A stretch of DNA of 64,000 nucleotides from Xanthomonas codiaei (GCF_002939785.1 NZ_MDEC01000018.1:34346-98345), one strand, 5' to 3'. Positions 9,265 through 17,972 are shown, numbered from the stretch's first letter. Notes: a model not told the origin generated them from the letters alone. Translations and numbers: made by a program.

Positions 9265-11496
9265 ATGATTCGCCTGCATCCGCTGGTGGTCGCGCTATCG
9301 CTCGCGCTGCCTGCCGCCCCGTTGTGTGTCCATGCCGCAGAATCCGATGCCGGCGGCGAAGCTGCGCGGGAGGTGCACGACTTCGACCGTCTGCAGGTCA
9401 CCGCCACGCGGACCCAGCGCGCGCTGGTGGACGTGCCGGCCACGGTGGATGTGATCGATCGCGAACAACTGGACAACCAGCTGGTGCGCGAGCTCAAGGA
9501 CCTGTTCCGTTACACACCGGGCGTCTCGGTGACCAGCACCAACGGCCGCTTCACCGGCGCCAATGGCATCCGCATCCGCGGCCTGGATGGCAATCGCGTG
9601 GCGATCCTGGTGGACAACGTGCCCGTGTCCGACACCTTTGCGTTCGGCAGCTACCTCAATGCCAATCGCAATTTCGTCGACCTGGAAACGCTCAAGCGTG
9701 TGGAAGTGGTGCGCGGGCCGGCCAGTTCCTTGTATGGCTCCGATGCGCTGGGCGGCGTGGTGGCCTTCGTCACCAAGGACCCGGCCGATTATCTGCGCGA
9801 CGACAAGCACAGCTACCTCGGCCTGAAGTTCGGCTACGAAGGCGACTGGAACGGCCTGTTCGCCGGCGCCACCGGCGCGTTTGGCGGCGAGCGTTGGAGC
9901 GGCATGGTGGCGGTGGCGCATCGCCAGGGCCAGGAAACGCAGAACCAGGGCGACAACCGCAGCCGCGATGTCACCCGGACCGCCGCCAACCCGCAAACCG
10001 TGGACGGCCGCAGCGTGCTGACCAAGCTGGTCTACGCGCCGAGCGCGCAACAGCGCTTCAAGCTCACCGTGGAAGGCAACGAAGACTACGGCAGCATCGA
10101 GGCCTTGAGCAGCATCGACACGCGTTCCCCGACGGCGTCGCTGCGTGTGCTGTCGCAGCAGGGCCGCGACCACCAGACCCGCGCGCGGGTATCGTTGCGG
10201 CACGAGTTGGACGCGCTGGACGCCACGCTTGCCGACGACCTGCAATGGCTGCTGTATCGCCAGGACAGCGAGAGCCTGCAGCGCACCAACGAGCTACGCG
10301 GCAACAACACCCGCCGCCACAACGAACACAGCTTCGACCAGCGTGTGTATGGGGTGCTGGTCAATGCGCACAAGGCCATCGCCACCGATGCGATGCAACA
10401 CGACATCACCTATGGGCTGGACGGTACCTGGACCGACACCCGCGCCAAGCGCGACGGCTATTCGCTGACTCTTGCCAACGGCGCGATCAGCAACCGGGTC
10501 GGCCAGGACGTGTTTCCGGTGCGCGATTTCCCCAAGAGCGAAACCACCAAGCTCGGCCTGTACGCGCAGGACGAGATCGGCCTGCTGGATGGGCGGCTGT
10601 CGCTGACGCCAGGCGTGCGCGTGGACTATTTCCGCCTGTCGCCGCAGGTGGATGACATTTTTCGCGAGGACAATCCGGGCGTGGCGGTGTCGACCATCGA
10701 CCAGACCCAGGTCTCGCCCAAGTTCGGCGCGGTATGGCGCTTCTCCGATACGTGGTCGGCGTACGCGAACTATGCGCATGGCTTCCGCGCGCCGCCGTAC
10801 AACGACGTCAACATCGGATTCACCAATCTGCAGGGGCGCTACACCGCCATCGCCAACCCCGACCTGAAGGCGGAAACCAGCCGCGGCGGCGAGCTGGGGC
10901 TGCGCTTCAACGATGCGGTGGGTTATCTCGGCCTGGCCGTGTACTACACCGATTACCGCGACTTCATCGAATCGAATGCGCCTGCCGGTACCAATGCCGA
11001 CGGCTTCCTGGTGTTCCAGTCGCGCAACGTGGACGATGTGGTCATCAAGGGCGCCGAAGCGCGCGGCGGGCTCGATCTGGGTGTGCTGGCTGGCTGGCAG
11101 GGCTGGTCGCTGAACAGCGCCGTGGCGTACTCGGAAGGCGACAACCTCACCGACGACATGCCGCTCAATTCGGTGGACCCGCTGCGCGGCACGCTGGGCG
11201 TGGCATTCGACGGCGAGCAATGGGGCGCCGAACTGATCGGCACCTTCGTCGCGCGCAAGCGCCGCCCGCAGCTGGACAGCTATTACACGCCGGCCGGCTA
11301 CGCCACGCTGGACCTGATGGGGCATTGGGAGTTCGCGCCCGGCGCCAAGGTCACCGCCGGCATCTTCAATCTGGCCGACCGGCGTTATGTGGACTGGAAT
11401 GCGCTGCCCAACGGCACGCTTGCCAGCAGCACGGTGGTGGACCGCTTCACCGCAGCCGGGCGCACCGCCTCGGTCAGCCTTGCCGTGAGCTGGTAG
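9265..11496 (+). CDS. TonB-dependent heme/hemoglobin receptor
   Basis: A 743-residue outer-membrane receptor. After a signal peptide (about residues 1-26, ending VHAAE) comes the plug domain with the TonB-box-like region near HDFDRLQVTATRT, then DNQLVRELKDLFRYTPGVSV, IRIRGLDGNRVAILVDNVP and VEVVRGPASSLYGSDALGG, all standard. The barrel carries HGFRAPPYND and ANPDLKAETS, equivalents of the FRAP and NPNL boxes of heme receptors, and ends VSLAVSW with the terminal aromatic needed for Bam recognition. The ATG at 9265 (MIRLHPLVVALSLAL) is preferred since it gives a proper signal peptide and has AAAGG before it. No His lies between the FRAP and NPDL boxes, which differs from HemR. Iron control is expected from the Fur boxes upstream of hemP. 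Confidence 0.9.
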   Translation: MIRLHPLVVALSLALPAAPLCVHAAESDAGGEAAREVHDFDRLQVTATRTQRALVDVPATVDVIDREQLDNQLVRELKDLFRYTPGVSVTSTNGRFTGANGIRIRGLDGNRVAILVDNVPVSDTFAFGSYLNANRNFVDLETLKRVEVVRGPASSLYGSDALGGVVAFVTKDPADYLRDDKHSYLGLKFGYEGDWNGLFAGATGAFGGERWSGMVAVAHRQGQETQNQGDNRSRDVTRTAANPQTVDGRSVLTKLVYAPSAQQRFKLTVEGNEDYGSIEALSSIDTRSPTASLRVLSQQGRDHQTRARVSLRHELDALDATLADDLQWLLYRQDSESLQRTNELRGNNTRRHNEHSFDQRVYGVLVNAHKAIATDAMQHDITYGLDGTWTDTRAKRDGYSLTLANGAISNRVGQDVFPVRDFPKSETTKLGLYAQDEIGLLDGRLSLTPGVRVDYFRLSPQVDDIFREDNPGVAVSTIDQTQVSPKFGAVWRFSDTWSAYANYAHGFRAPPYNDVNIGFTNLQGRYTAIANPDLKAETSRGGELGLRFNDAVGYLGLAVYYTDYRDFIESNAPAGTNADGFLVFQSRNVDDVVIKGAEARGGLDLGVLAGWQGWSLNSAVAYSEGDNLTDDMPLNSVDPLRGTLGVAFDGEQWGAELIGTFVARKRRPQLDSYYTPAGYATLDLMGHWEFAPGAKVTAGIFNLADRRYVDWNALPNGTLASSTVVDRFTAAGRTASVSLAVSW

Positions 11497-11501
11497 CGGC
11501 C

Positions 11502-12143
11502 ATGCCCATCGCCCGCCCGCTGCCATCGTCGTCGCGCGCGCGTGCCACCGGTACCACGTTGCCACGCCCGTCGCAGCTGGCGGCCTTGGGCACGGTGCTC
11601 TGTCTGTATCGCCCCGCACTCGGCCACGAACTCGATGGATGGCAGCATGCAGTCGAGGCAGCGGCCTGCCGCCAGCTCGATAGCGACGGTGTGCGCGAGG
11701 GCATCTGGTTCTTCGATGCCGAAGGACATTGCTGCTGGCGCCTCTACCTGTTGCCGGACAGCGATTTTCTGGACTGGGATCGGCTGGTGTCGCGGTTGCC
11801 GCCGTTGTCGATGGACGCCCAGGCAACCGGTCCGGGCATGGGCCTGGGTGAGCGCCTGTGGCGTCGCCTGGCCGGACGCATGCGTGGCGAAACCTGGCGG
11901 CTGAGCGCGCTGCGCCTGAGCGCCGGTAGTGGTCGCGCGCCGCCGCTGGCGGCCAGCCTGGCCACCGTCTCGGCGCTGGGTGCGGTGGTGGCCGCGCGAG
12001 TGGCGCACGATGAAGGTATCGAGGCGCGGGTGGCGGTGGATGATTGCTGCTGCGCGCGTGCCGCGGCGCTGCGATCCGGCCCGACCACTGCCGGCAGCGA
12101 CCCGGCCGCCATGACCTCTGCCCTGTTGCGGCTACGCCGCTGA
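11502..12143 (+). CDS. Small heme-utilisation protein, weakly HmuS/HutX-like
   Basis: A 213-residue cytoplasmic protein starting 6 bases after the receptor stop codon, so almost certainly translated with it. The segment GIWFFDAEGHCCWRLYLLPD resembles the FFD..G.A.(H)K.Y strands of the HemS/HmuS/HutX heme-handling fold, but only one such repeat is seen, against two in HmuS. The rest, including a C-terminal DDCCCARAAALR, is unfamiliar; there are several Cys residues that could bind heme or metal. Position inside a Fur-controlled receptor operon supports a role in heme reception or degradation. The family assignment is tentative. Confidence 0.5.
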   Translation: MPIARPLPSSSRARATGTTLPRPSQLAALGTVLCLYRPALGHELDGWQHAVEAAACRQLDSDGVREGIWFFDAEGHCCWRLYLLPDSDFLDWDRLVSRLPPLSMDAQATGPGMGLGERLWRRLAGRMRGETWRLSALRLSAGSGRAPPLAASLATVSALGAVVAARVAHDEGIEARVAVDDCCCARAAALRSGPTTAGSDPAAMTSALLRLRR

Positions 12144-12172
12144 TATTCCCGATACCACAAACGAGAGTTCCA

Positions 12173-13105
12173 ATGAGCCGATTGTTGCCACGCTGTATCG
12201 CCGTCACCCTGAGCCTGTTGCCCCTGGCCGCCGCCGCCGCCGCTGCCGATCCCGAGCGCGATCGGCAGAGCATCCTGGCGATGCAGGGCGAATACGCAGT
12301 GGACTTCGCCTTCGACGAAACCGTGCTGCTCAAGCCCGGCTACGAGCGCGCCCCGGCGATGCGCAGCGGTGCCAACGAGGTGGTCATCGTGGTGGAGGAT
12401 TCGCCACGCAAGCTGGTGCTGCAACATTTGCTGGTCGACGAAAAGAGCAAGCACGTGACCAAGCACTGGCGCCAGGACTGGGTGTACGAGGCGCCGCAGC
12501 GTTTCGAATTCACCGCCGACCAGACCTGGCAGGTGCGTGCGCTGCCGGCATCGGCCACGCAGGGCGCATGGACGCAATGCGTGTTCGAGGTCAGCGATGC
12601 ACCGCGCTACTGCGGCACCGGGCGCTGGGAGTATGCCGACGGTCACCCGACCTGGACCAGCGATCTGAGCTGGCGCCCGTTGCCGCGCCGCGAATACACC
12701 AAGCGCAGCGACTACAACGCGCTGTCGGTGATCAACCAGCACACGCTCACGCCCAACGGCTGGACCCACGAGCAGTTCAACACCAAGGTGCTGCGCAAGC
12801 CCGACGGCAGCCAGGAACCGATCGCACGCGAATTCGGCTTCAACGATTACCGCAAGACCACCGACGTGGATTTCGCCCCGGCCTACGCGTATTGGAAGGG
12901 CACGCAGGGGTATTGGGCCAAGGTGCGCGCACGCTGGGCCAGGTTCCTCGACACGCCACCGGGCCTGCACCTGAAGACCAAGCCAGACGGCATGGCGATG
13001 ATCATGCCGATGTTCGAACAGGCCGAAGCTGCGCAGCAGGGCAAGCGGATCAAGGACGCGAAGATCGATGCGGTGTTTGCGCAGTGGGTGGAACCAGCGA
13101 ACTAG
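12173..13105 (+). CDS. Exported protein of the DUF6607 type, heme-locus associated
   Basis: A 310-residue protein with a clear signal peptide (MSRLLPRCIAVTLSLLPLAA, cleavage after the Ala run near residue 24). The mature part is rich in Trp, Tyr and charged residues, for example KHWRQDWVYEAP, GTGRWEYADGHPTW and YAYWKGTQGYWAKVR, without membrane segments, so it should be periplasmic or surface exposed. I associate this pattern with DUF6607 proteins, which often sit next to TonB-dependent heme receptors. GAGAG lies just before the ATG. It is the last gene of the hemP-receptor-HmuS-like group and is followed by a strong hairpin. Biochemical role unknown. Confidence 0.7.
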   Translation: MSRLLPRCIAVTLSLLPLAAAAAAADPERDRQSILAMQGEYAVDFAFDETVLLKPGYERAPAMRSGANEVVIVVEDSPRKLVLQHLLVDEKSKHVTKHWRQDWVYEAPQRFEFTADQTWQVRALPASATQGAWTQCVFEVSDAPRYCGTGRWEYADGHPTWTSDLSWRPLPRREYTKRSDYNALSVINQHTLTPNGWTHEQFNTKVLRKPDGSQEPIAREFGFNDYRKTTDVDFAPAYAYWKGTQGYWAKVRARWARFLDTPPGLHLKTKPDGMAMIMPMFEQAEAAQQGKRIKDAKIDAVFAQWVEPAN

Positions 13106-13118
13106 AGGCGTCCGTGCC

Positions 13119-13184
13119 GTAGGAGGGCCCCCGGGCGCGATGGGCGTTACCGATAAAGCCCATCGCGCCCGGGGGCGCTCCTAC
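13119..13184. repeat. REPIN-like long hairpin between convergent genes
   Basis: Two 27-base arms beginning GTAGGAG (13119-13145) and ending CTCCTAC (13158-13184) pair with a single mismatch around a 12-base loop containing ACCGATAAA. GTAGGAG-ended inverted repeats are the REP type that I know from xanthomonads. It lies exactly between the stop codons of two convergent genes (13105 and 13199) and may work as a two-way transcription stop. Confidence 0.85.
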
Positions 13185-13198
13185 GGGCGAGACGGCGG

Positions 13199-13552
13199 TT
13201 ATTCCTTGAACATCAAAAACGCCGCCACCAGGATCAGCCCGAACGCAGCCCAGTGGTTCCACTTCAGCGACTGGCCCAGGTAGAAGGTCGAGAAGCCGGC
13301 GAACACCAGCAGCGTGATCACTTCCTGCATGCCCTTGAGTTGCGGCGCCGAATACACCGCGCTGCCCAGCCGGTTGCCCGGCACCTGCAGGCAGTATTCG
13401 AAGAACGCGATGCCCCAGCTGACCAGGATCGCGATCATCAGCGGCGTGCTCTTGTACTTCAGATGCCCATACCAGGCGAAGGTCATGAAGACATTGCTGG
13501 CGATCAGCAGCAGGACCGGGTACAGGTAAGCGGTGAAGGAAGCGGTGGGCAT
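13199..13552 (-). CDS. DUF486 / DMT-like small membrane protein
   Basis: A 117-residue inner-membrane protein with four hydrophobic helices: YPVLLLIASNVFMTFAWYGHL, the PLMIAILVSWGIAFFEYCL segment, a helix around EVITLLVFAGFSTFYLG and WAAFGLILVAAFLMF at the end. The order and the NVFMTFAWYGHLK and FFEYCLQVPGNR motifs match DUF486, an uncharacterised branch of the drug/metabolite transporter superfamily. The ATG at 13552 (MPTASFTAYL) gives the family length. Substrate unknown; it stands alone between the heme and sulfonate loci. Confidence 0.85.
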   Translation of the reverse strand: MPTASFTAYLYPVLLLIASNVFMTFAWYGHLKYKSTPLMIAILVSWGIAFFEYCLQVPGNRLGSAVYSAPQLKGMQEVITLLVFAGFSTFYLGQSLKWNHWAAFGLILVAAFLMFKE

Positions 13553-13725
13553 GACGGCGGCGGTTGGACAGGGGCCGGAAGCATAAGCCAACTCCGTTAA
13601 GCGCACGCGACCATGCCGATGAGCCTGGCATGCGGCGTCGGGGGGCTCGAGGCCGGTGCGAACGTTTGCCTGCAGTACGGTCGGGCAGTTGCCTACGCCA
13701 CGCACCGCCGCGCCACGTCATTCGG

Positions 13726-14610
13726 CTAGCGCTGCATGCCCCAGCGACGCACGGTGAGACGCTCGATGGCCTGGAACACCACCGCTTCCACCAGCAGGCC
13801 CAGCACGATCACCATGGCCAGGCCAGCGAACACGCGGTCGGTGTACAGCTCGTTGCGGTTCTGGAAGATGTACCAGCCCAGCCCGCCCTGGCCGGAGGTG
13901 GCGCCGAACACCAGCTCGGCGGCGATCAGGGTGCGCCAGGCGAACGCCCAGCCGATCTTCAGCCCGGACAGGATCGCCGGCAGCGCGGCCGGGATCAGCA
14001 ACTGCGCCACGTAGCGCGGCCCACGCAGGCCGTAATTGCGCCCGGCCATGCGCAAGGTCTCCGGTACCGCCTGGAAGCCGGCATAGGTGGTCAGCGCCAG
14101 CGGCCACAGCACCGAATGCACCAGCACGAACACCAGGCTGCCGCTGCCCAGGCCGAACCACAGCAGCGCCAGCGGCAACAGTGCGATGGCCGGCAACGGA
14201 TTGAACATCGCGGTCAGCGTGCCGAGCACATCGCGGCCCCAGCGCGTGGATGCGGCCACCGCGGTCAGCGCGAACGCCGACAGCACGCCCAGCAGATAGC
14301 CCTGGCCCAGGACCCGCAGCGAGGCACCCACCCGGCGCAGCAATTCGCCCGACAGCAGGCCGTCGTAGAACGCACGTGCGGTCTGCACGGCGCTGGGCAG
14401 CATCAGATCGTCGCCGACCACGCGCGCAGCGATCTCCCAAGCGGCCGCCAGCACCACCAGGACCACGGCCTTGCGCAGCCATCCCGGTGCCTGCCAGCGG
14501 CTGGGCGCGGCGGCATGCAGCAGGGCCGGATCCAGTGGCTGCAACGCCAGTTCGTATTCCGGGCGCACCGGCGGAACCGGCGGCAGCGCGGCGGCGGGCA
14601 AGCGGCTCAT
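13726..14610 (-). CDS. tauC: Taurine/alkanesulfonate ABC transporter permease
   Basis: A 294-residue inner-membrane permease of the SsuC/TauC class. Hydrophobic helices start around WLRKAVVLVVLAAAWEIAA, and the typical loops LGQGYLLGVLSAF, MFNPLPAIALLPLALLWFGLG and AFAWRTLIAAELVFGATSGQ (the EAA-like coupling segment) are present. The start codon overlaps the end of the ATPase gene by 4 bases (ATGA), showing translational coupling. It is the last of four genes in dioxygenase, binding protein, ATPase, permease order. Whether taurine or other sulfonates are preferred cannot be told from sequence. Confidence 0.85.
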   Translation of the reverse strand: MSRLPAAALPPVPPVRPEYELALQPLDPALLHAAAPSRWQAPGWLRKAVVLVVLAAAWEIAARVVGDDLMLPSAVQTARAFYDGLLSGELLRRVGASLRVLGQGYLLGVLSAFALTAVAASTRWGRDVLGTLTAMFNPLPAIALLPLALLWFGLGSGSLVFVLVHSVLWPLALTTYAGFQAVPETLRMAGRNYGLRGPRYVAQLLIPAALPAILSGLKIGWAFAWRTLIAAELVFGATSGQGGLGWYIFQNRNELYTDRVFAGLAMVIVLGLLVEAVVFQAIERLTVRRWGMQR

Positions 14611-15440
14611 GGCAGCGCCTCGCGTTGCAGCTGGGCAGGGCGACGCAGCGGCGCCACCTTGTCGTCGGCCAGGGTGTCGTCGGGCAGGTCGAACAACAGC
14701 CGATGGATGCGCTGGGCAGTCTGCTGGAAGGCCACGCTGCCGGCGCTGTGCGGGCCGAAGGCATGCGCATTGAGTTCGGCGCGGACCTGGCCCGGATGCG
14801 CCGACAGCAACAGCACGCGGTTGCCGACCACCAGCGCTTCCTCGATGGAATGGGTGACGAACAACAGGGTGAAGCGCGCCTGCTCCCACAGTTCCAGCAC
14901 CTGTTCCTGCATGCGCGAGCGGGTCAGCGCATCCAGTGCGGCGAAGGGTTCGTCCATCAACAGCACGCGCGGACGCATCGCCAGCGCACGCGCGATCGCC
15001 ACGCGCTGTTTCATGCCGCCGGACAAGGTGTGCGGATAGGCGTCGGCAAACCCGCTCAGCCCAACCTGTGCCAGGCTCTCGTCGGCCCGCTCGCGTGCTT
15101 CGGCGCGGCCGAGCTTGCGCGCTGCGCGCAGCCCGAACACCACGTTCTCGCGCACTGTCTTCCACGGCGCGAGTTGGTCGAATTCCTGGAACACCACCAC
15201 CCGGTCCGGCCCCGGCCCACTCACCACCTGCCCCTCCAGGCGGATCTGTCCCTCGCGTGGCGTCACGAAGCCGGCCACCGCTTTGAGCAGGGTGGACTTG
15301 CCGCAGCCGGACGGCCCTAGCAGCACGAAGCGGTCGGCTGCATGCACATCGAAGCGGACGCGATGGGTCGCCCGCACCACGCGCTGTGCGTTGACGTATT
15401 CCAGGCTGACGTGATCGACCTGCAGCAAGGGTGTGGCCAT
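14607..15440 (-). CDS. tauB: Taurine/alkanesulfonate ABC transporter ATP-binding protein
   Basis: A 277-residue ABC ATPase powering the sulfonate importer. Walker A is LLGPSGCGKSTLL, the Q-loop FQEFDQLAPW, the signature TLSGGMKQRVAIARAL, Walker B PRVLLMDEPFAALDALTR and the H-loop FVTHSIEEAL. The QEFDQLLPWKTV-type Q-loop and the SGGMKQR signature are characteristic of the TauB/SsuB/NrtD group. It begins 3 bases after the stop of the binding-protein gene and overlaps the permease gene by 4 bases. Confidence 0.9.
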   Translation of the reverse strand: MATPLLQVDHVSLEYVNAQRVVRATHRVRFDVHAADRFVLLGPSGCGKSTLLKAVAGFVTPREGQIRLEGQVVSGPGPDRVVVFQEFDQLAPWKTVRENVVFGLRAARKLGRAEARERADESLAQVGLSGFADAYPHTLSGGMKQRVAIARALAMRPRVLLMDEPFAALDALTRSRMQEQVLELWEQARFTLLFVTHSIEEALVVGNRVLLLSAHPGQVRAELNAHAFGPHSAGSVAFQQTAQRIHRLLFDLPDDTLADDKVAPLRRPAQLQREALP

Positions 15441-15443
15441 CGC

Positions 15444-16487
15444 TCAGCTCCCGCCCGCAATCAGCGGGTCGTCGAAGAAGTAGTCGCCCACCTTGCCCGG
15501 CGCCTGCTTGATCGCACCGCTGTGTTGCATGAACTGGCCCAGTTTCAGCGTGTTCTGCGGCACCACGGTGAACTGCACCTTCGGGTCCTTGAGGATCTGC
15601 AACACCAGCGCTCGGTCGATGCCCGACCCGTTACGGCGCAGGAAGATGTCCGCGGCCTGCTCCGGATGCGCGCTGACGAACTTCGCGGCCTGGTCCAGTG
15701 CGGCGACGAAGGCGCGATAGGTCTTGGGATTGTCGCGGCGGAATGTTTCGGTGGCATACAGCACCGTGGCCGACGCGGGGCCGCCCTCGATGTCGTAGGA
15801 ACTGGTGACGATATGCGCGGCCGGGTTGCGCGCCAGTTCCTGCTCCTGGAAGGGCGGGCTGGCGAAATGCGCGGTGATCTCGGTGCGGCCACGGATGATC
15901 GCTGCGGCCGCATCCGGGTGCGGCAGCGCCACCTGCAGCGGGTCCAGCTGATGGGTGCCCTTGTCGCCCCAACGCTGCTGCGAGGCATGCTGCAGGAACC
16001 GCGATTGCACCGAAACGCCGGTGGCCGGCACCGCGATGCGGTCCTTGGGAGTGAAGTCGCCGATGCTCTTGATGCGCGGGTTGTTGCTGATCAGGTAGTA
16101 CGGAAAGTTGCCCAGCGACGCCACGCCGCGCACGTTCTGCCGGCCACGGGTGCGGTCCCAGATGGTGAACAGCGGCCCGACACCGGCCCCGGCGATATCG
16201 ATCGAACCGGTCAACAACGCATCGTTGACCGCCGCGCCGCCGGACAGCTGCAGGAACTGCACGTCGATCTCCACGCCGGCCTTCTTGCCCTGCTGCTCGA
16301 TCAGCTTCTGATCCTGCGCCACGTCCAGCAGCAGGTAGACGATGCCGAACTGCTTGGCGATGCGCAGCCTGCCTTCGGCCTGCGCCGCGCCGCTCAATAG
16401 CGGCAGGGCCGCCAGCAGCAGGACTGCCGCGCGTTGCGAAAAACGGCGGCGCAGCAACGGTGCGTGGGAAGTGACGGTCAGGCGCAT
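15444..16487 (-). CDS. tauA: Sulfonate/taurine ABC transporter substrate-binding protein
   Basis: A 347-residue periplasmic binding protein with a signal peptide (about 37 residues, twin Arg pair early, then AAVLLLAALPLLSGAAQAE). The mature protein has the NMT1/SsuA-like fold: LRIAKQFGIVYLLLDVAQD, then FLQLSGGAAVNDALLTGSIDIAGAGVG, the ligand-site strand pattern of SsuA/TauA. It lies 38 bases after the dioxygenase gene. Related binding proteins can also carry other small organic ions, so the ligand is inferred from the TauD-like neighbour. Confidence 0.82.
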   Translation of the reverse strand: MRLTVTSHAPLLRRRFSQRAAVLLLAALPLLSGAAQAEGRLRIAKQFGIVYLLLDVAQDQKLIEQQGKKAGVEIDVQFLQLSGGAAVNDALLTGSIDIAGAGVGPLFTIWDRTRGRQNVRGVASLGNFPYYLISNNPRIKSIGDFTPKDRIAVPATGVSVQSRFLQHASQQRWGDKGTHQLDPLQVALPHPDAAAAIIRGRTEITAHFASPPFQEQELARNPAAHIVTSSYDIEGGPASATVLYATETFRRDNPKTYRAFVAALDQAAKFVSAHPEQAADIFLRRNGSGIDRALVLQILKDPKVQFTVVPQNTLKLGQFMQHSGAIKQAPGKVGDYFFDDPLIAGGS

Positions 16488-16525
16488 GCAGTGCTCCGGA
16501 TACAAGGGGGAGAGGCCAGCGGCGC

Positions 16526-17443
16526 TCAGAACGGCGCATCGCCTTCGATGGTGGTGCGGTTGAGCCGGCGCCGCAGGTGGTCGGGCGTGCCGGCGGCCAG
16601 ATGCATCACCGAGCGGTTGTCCCAGAACACCATGTCGTGCGGCTGCCAGCGGTGCCGGTACACCAGTGCCGCGCGCGTGCTGTGCGCGAACAAGGTCTGC
16701 AGCAGCGCGTGGCTTTCGTCGGCGGGCAGCCCGACGATGCGGGTGGTGAAATGTTCGCTGACGAACAAGGCTTTCTGCCCGGTTTCCGGATGCGTGCGCA
16801 CCACCGGATGCTGCACCGGAGAGACCTCGGCGATCTGCTCCGGCGTCAACGCCGGGCGCCACGGATTGCGCGCCCGCAATTCCTCGTACTTGGCCAGGTA
16901 GCTGTGCTCGGCGTGCAGGTCCTGCACGGTGCGCTTGAGATCCTCGGGCAGGGTCTGCCAGGCCAGGTGCTGGTTGGCGAACAAGGTATCGCCGCCCTCG
17001 GCAGGCAGCTCCTGCGCATGCAGCAGCGAGCCCAGGCTGGGGGTGTCCTTGTAGGACAGGTCCGAATGCCAGTAATGCCCGGCATCACCCAGGCCGATCG
17101 GCTGGCCGTTTTCCTTGATGTTGGACACCACCAGCACTTCCGGATGACCGCGCAGCTGGAAATTGCGCAGCACGTGGATCTGCAGCGGGCCGAAGCGACG
17201 ACTGAACTCGACCTGCTGGGCCGGGGTGATGCGCTGATCGCGAAACACCAGCACGTGGTGCTCCAGGTGCGCACGGTGGATGCGCGCGAAAGTGTCCGCA
17301 TCCAGCGGCTGCGACAGATCCAGCCCGATCACTTCCGCGCCCAGCGGCGCATCGAAGGGCACGATCCGCACGCCGGCGGTGTGTCCCGTGTTGGCATCGG
17401 CGTGCGGCGGCTGCACGCGCGCTGCAGAACTGAGATTGGCCAC
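16526..17443 (-). CDS. tauD: TauD/TfdA-family 2-oxoglutarate dioxygenase
   Basis: About 305 residues of an Fe(II)/2-oxoglutarate-dependent dioxygenase that would release sulfite from taurine or a related sulfonate. The iron ligands are visible as HYWHSDLSY (His-x-Asp) and the distal His in DNRSVMHLAAG; the 2-oxoglutarate Arg follows in RRRLNRTTIEG. FRDQRITPAQQVEFSRRFGPL is the usual N-terminal core. No ATG precedes the conserved region: I prefer GTG at 17443, which has GAGG 9 bases upstream; a TTG at 17464 is also in frame. Here the dioxygenase comes first in the operon, unlike tauABCD of E. coli. A related alkyl sulfatase activity (AtsK type) is the main alternative. Confidence 0.85.
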   Translation of the reverse strand: MANLSSAARVQPPHADANTGHTAGVRIVPFDAPLGAEVIGLDLSQPLDADTFARIHRAHLEHHVLVFRDQRITPAQQVEFSRRFGPLQIHVLRNFQLRGHPEVLVVSNIKENGQPIGLGDAGHYWHSDLSYKDTPSLGSLLHAQELPAEGGDTLFANQHLAWQTLPEDLKRTVQDLHAEHSYLAKYEELRARNPWRPALTPEQIAEVSPVQHPVVRTHPETGQKALFVSEHFTTRIVGLPADESHALLQTLFAHSTRAALVYRHRWQPHDMVFWDNRSVMHLAAGTPDHLRRRLNRTTIEGDAPF

Positions 17444-17972
17444 GAGCTTGCACCTCGACAACAACAGAGGTCGCCTGACACGGCGACCGGACTGGTCACT
17501 GTAGGCAGTCGCGTTGCTGCTGCGAACGTACGATTGGCAAGGTGCTTATGCGCTGCGGGTATATACCGCGTCTCATCGACATCGACAAGCGGAGTGCCAG
17601 ACGGTTGCCTGGTCCGCAACAGTCGGCAAGACGCTGCAAGCGCCAGCCATGAGCACGAATTGCCCGAAGAATGCAGGGCGTCTGTGCGGTACAAGGCGAA
17701 TCCGGAACACCGCGCACGTGCCTGACGGTCACGCGGTGTTTGTCATCCGCACTCACCGCGCACGTTGAGGCTGCATCCGCTTTGCTGGCTGCGGATTGCC
17801 TGGGTCAGACGCCTGTTTCAGGGGCTGAGGCGCGCGGCGCCAGCAGAACCGAAGATGGTTTCCGTTCGGGCAGTAACGCGCGTCATGGCGAATCGACCGC
17901 CCGGAATGCCGAGCGGCACTCCAGGACGGTGACAAACAAGTTAACGCCAGCGCCAGCGCCAGCGCTGCCTGC
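17444..17972. other. Intergenic region upstream of the sulfonate operon
   Basis: About 530 bases with no gene that I can support. It must contain the promoter of the leftward sulfonate operon. A perfect 10-base palindrome GGTATATACC (17558-17567), unusually AT-rich here, lies about 115 bases upstream of the dioxygenase start and could be an operator. Three GCCAGC-like units sit at the other end (about 17942-17960), beside the ybbP stop. Confidence 0.4.

Noticed and set aside
10294..12333. A 679-codon open frame opposite the TonB receptor
   Set aside because: Composition is Arg/His/Pro-rich, it has no family motifs and the plus strand encodes a well recognised receptor.
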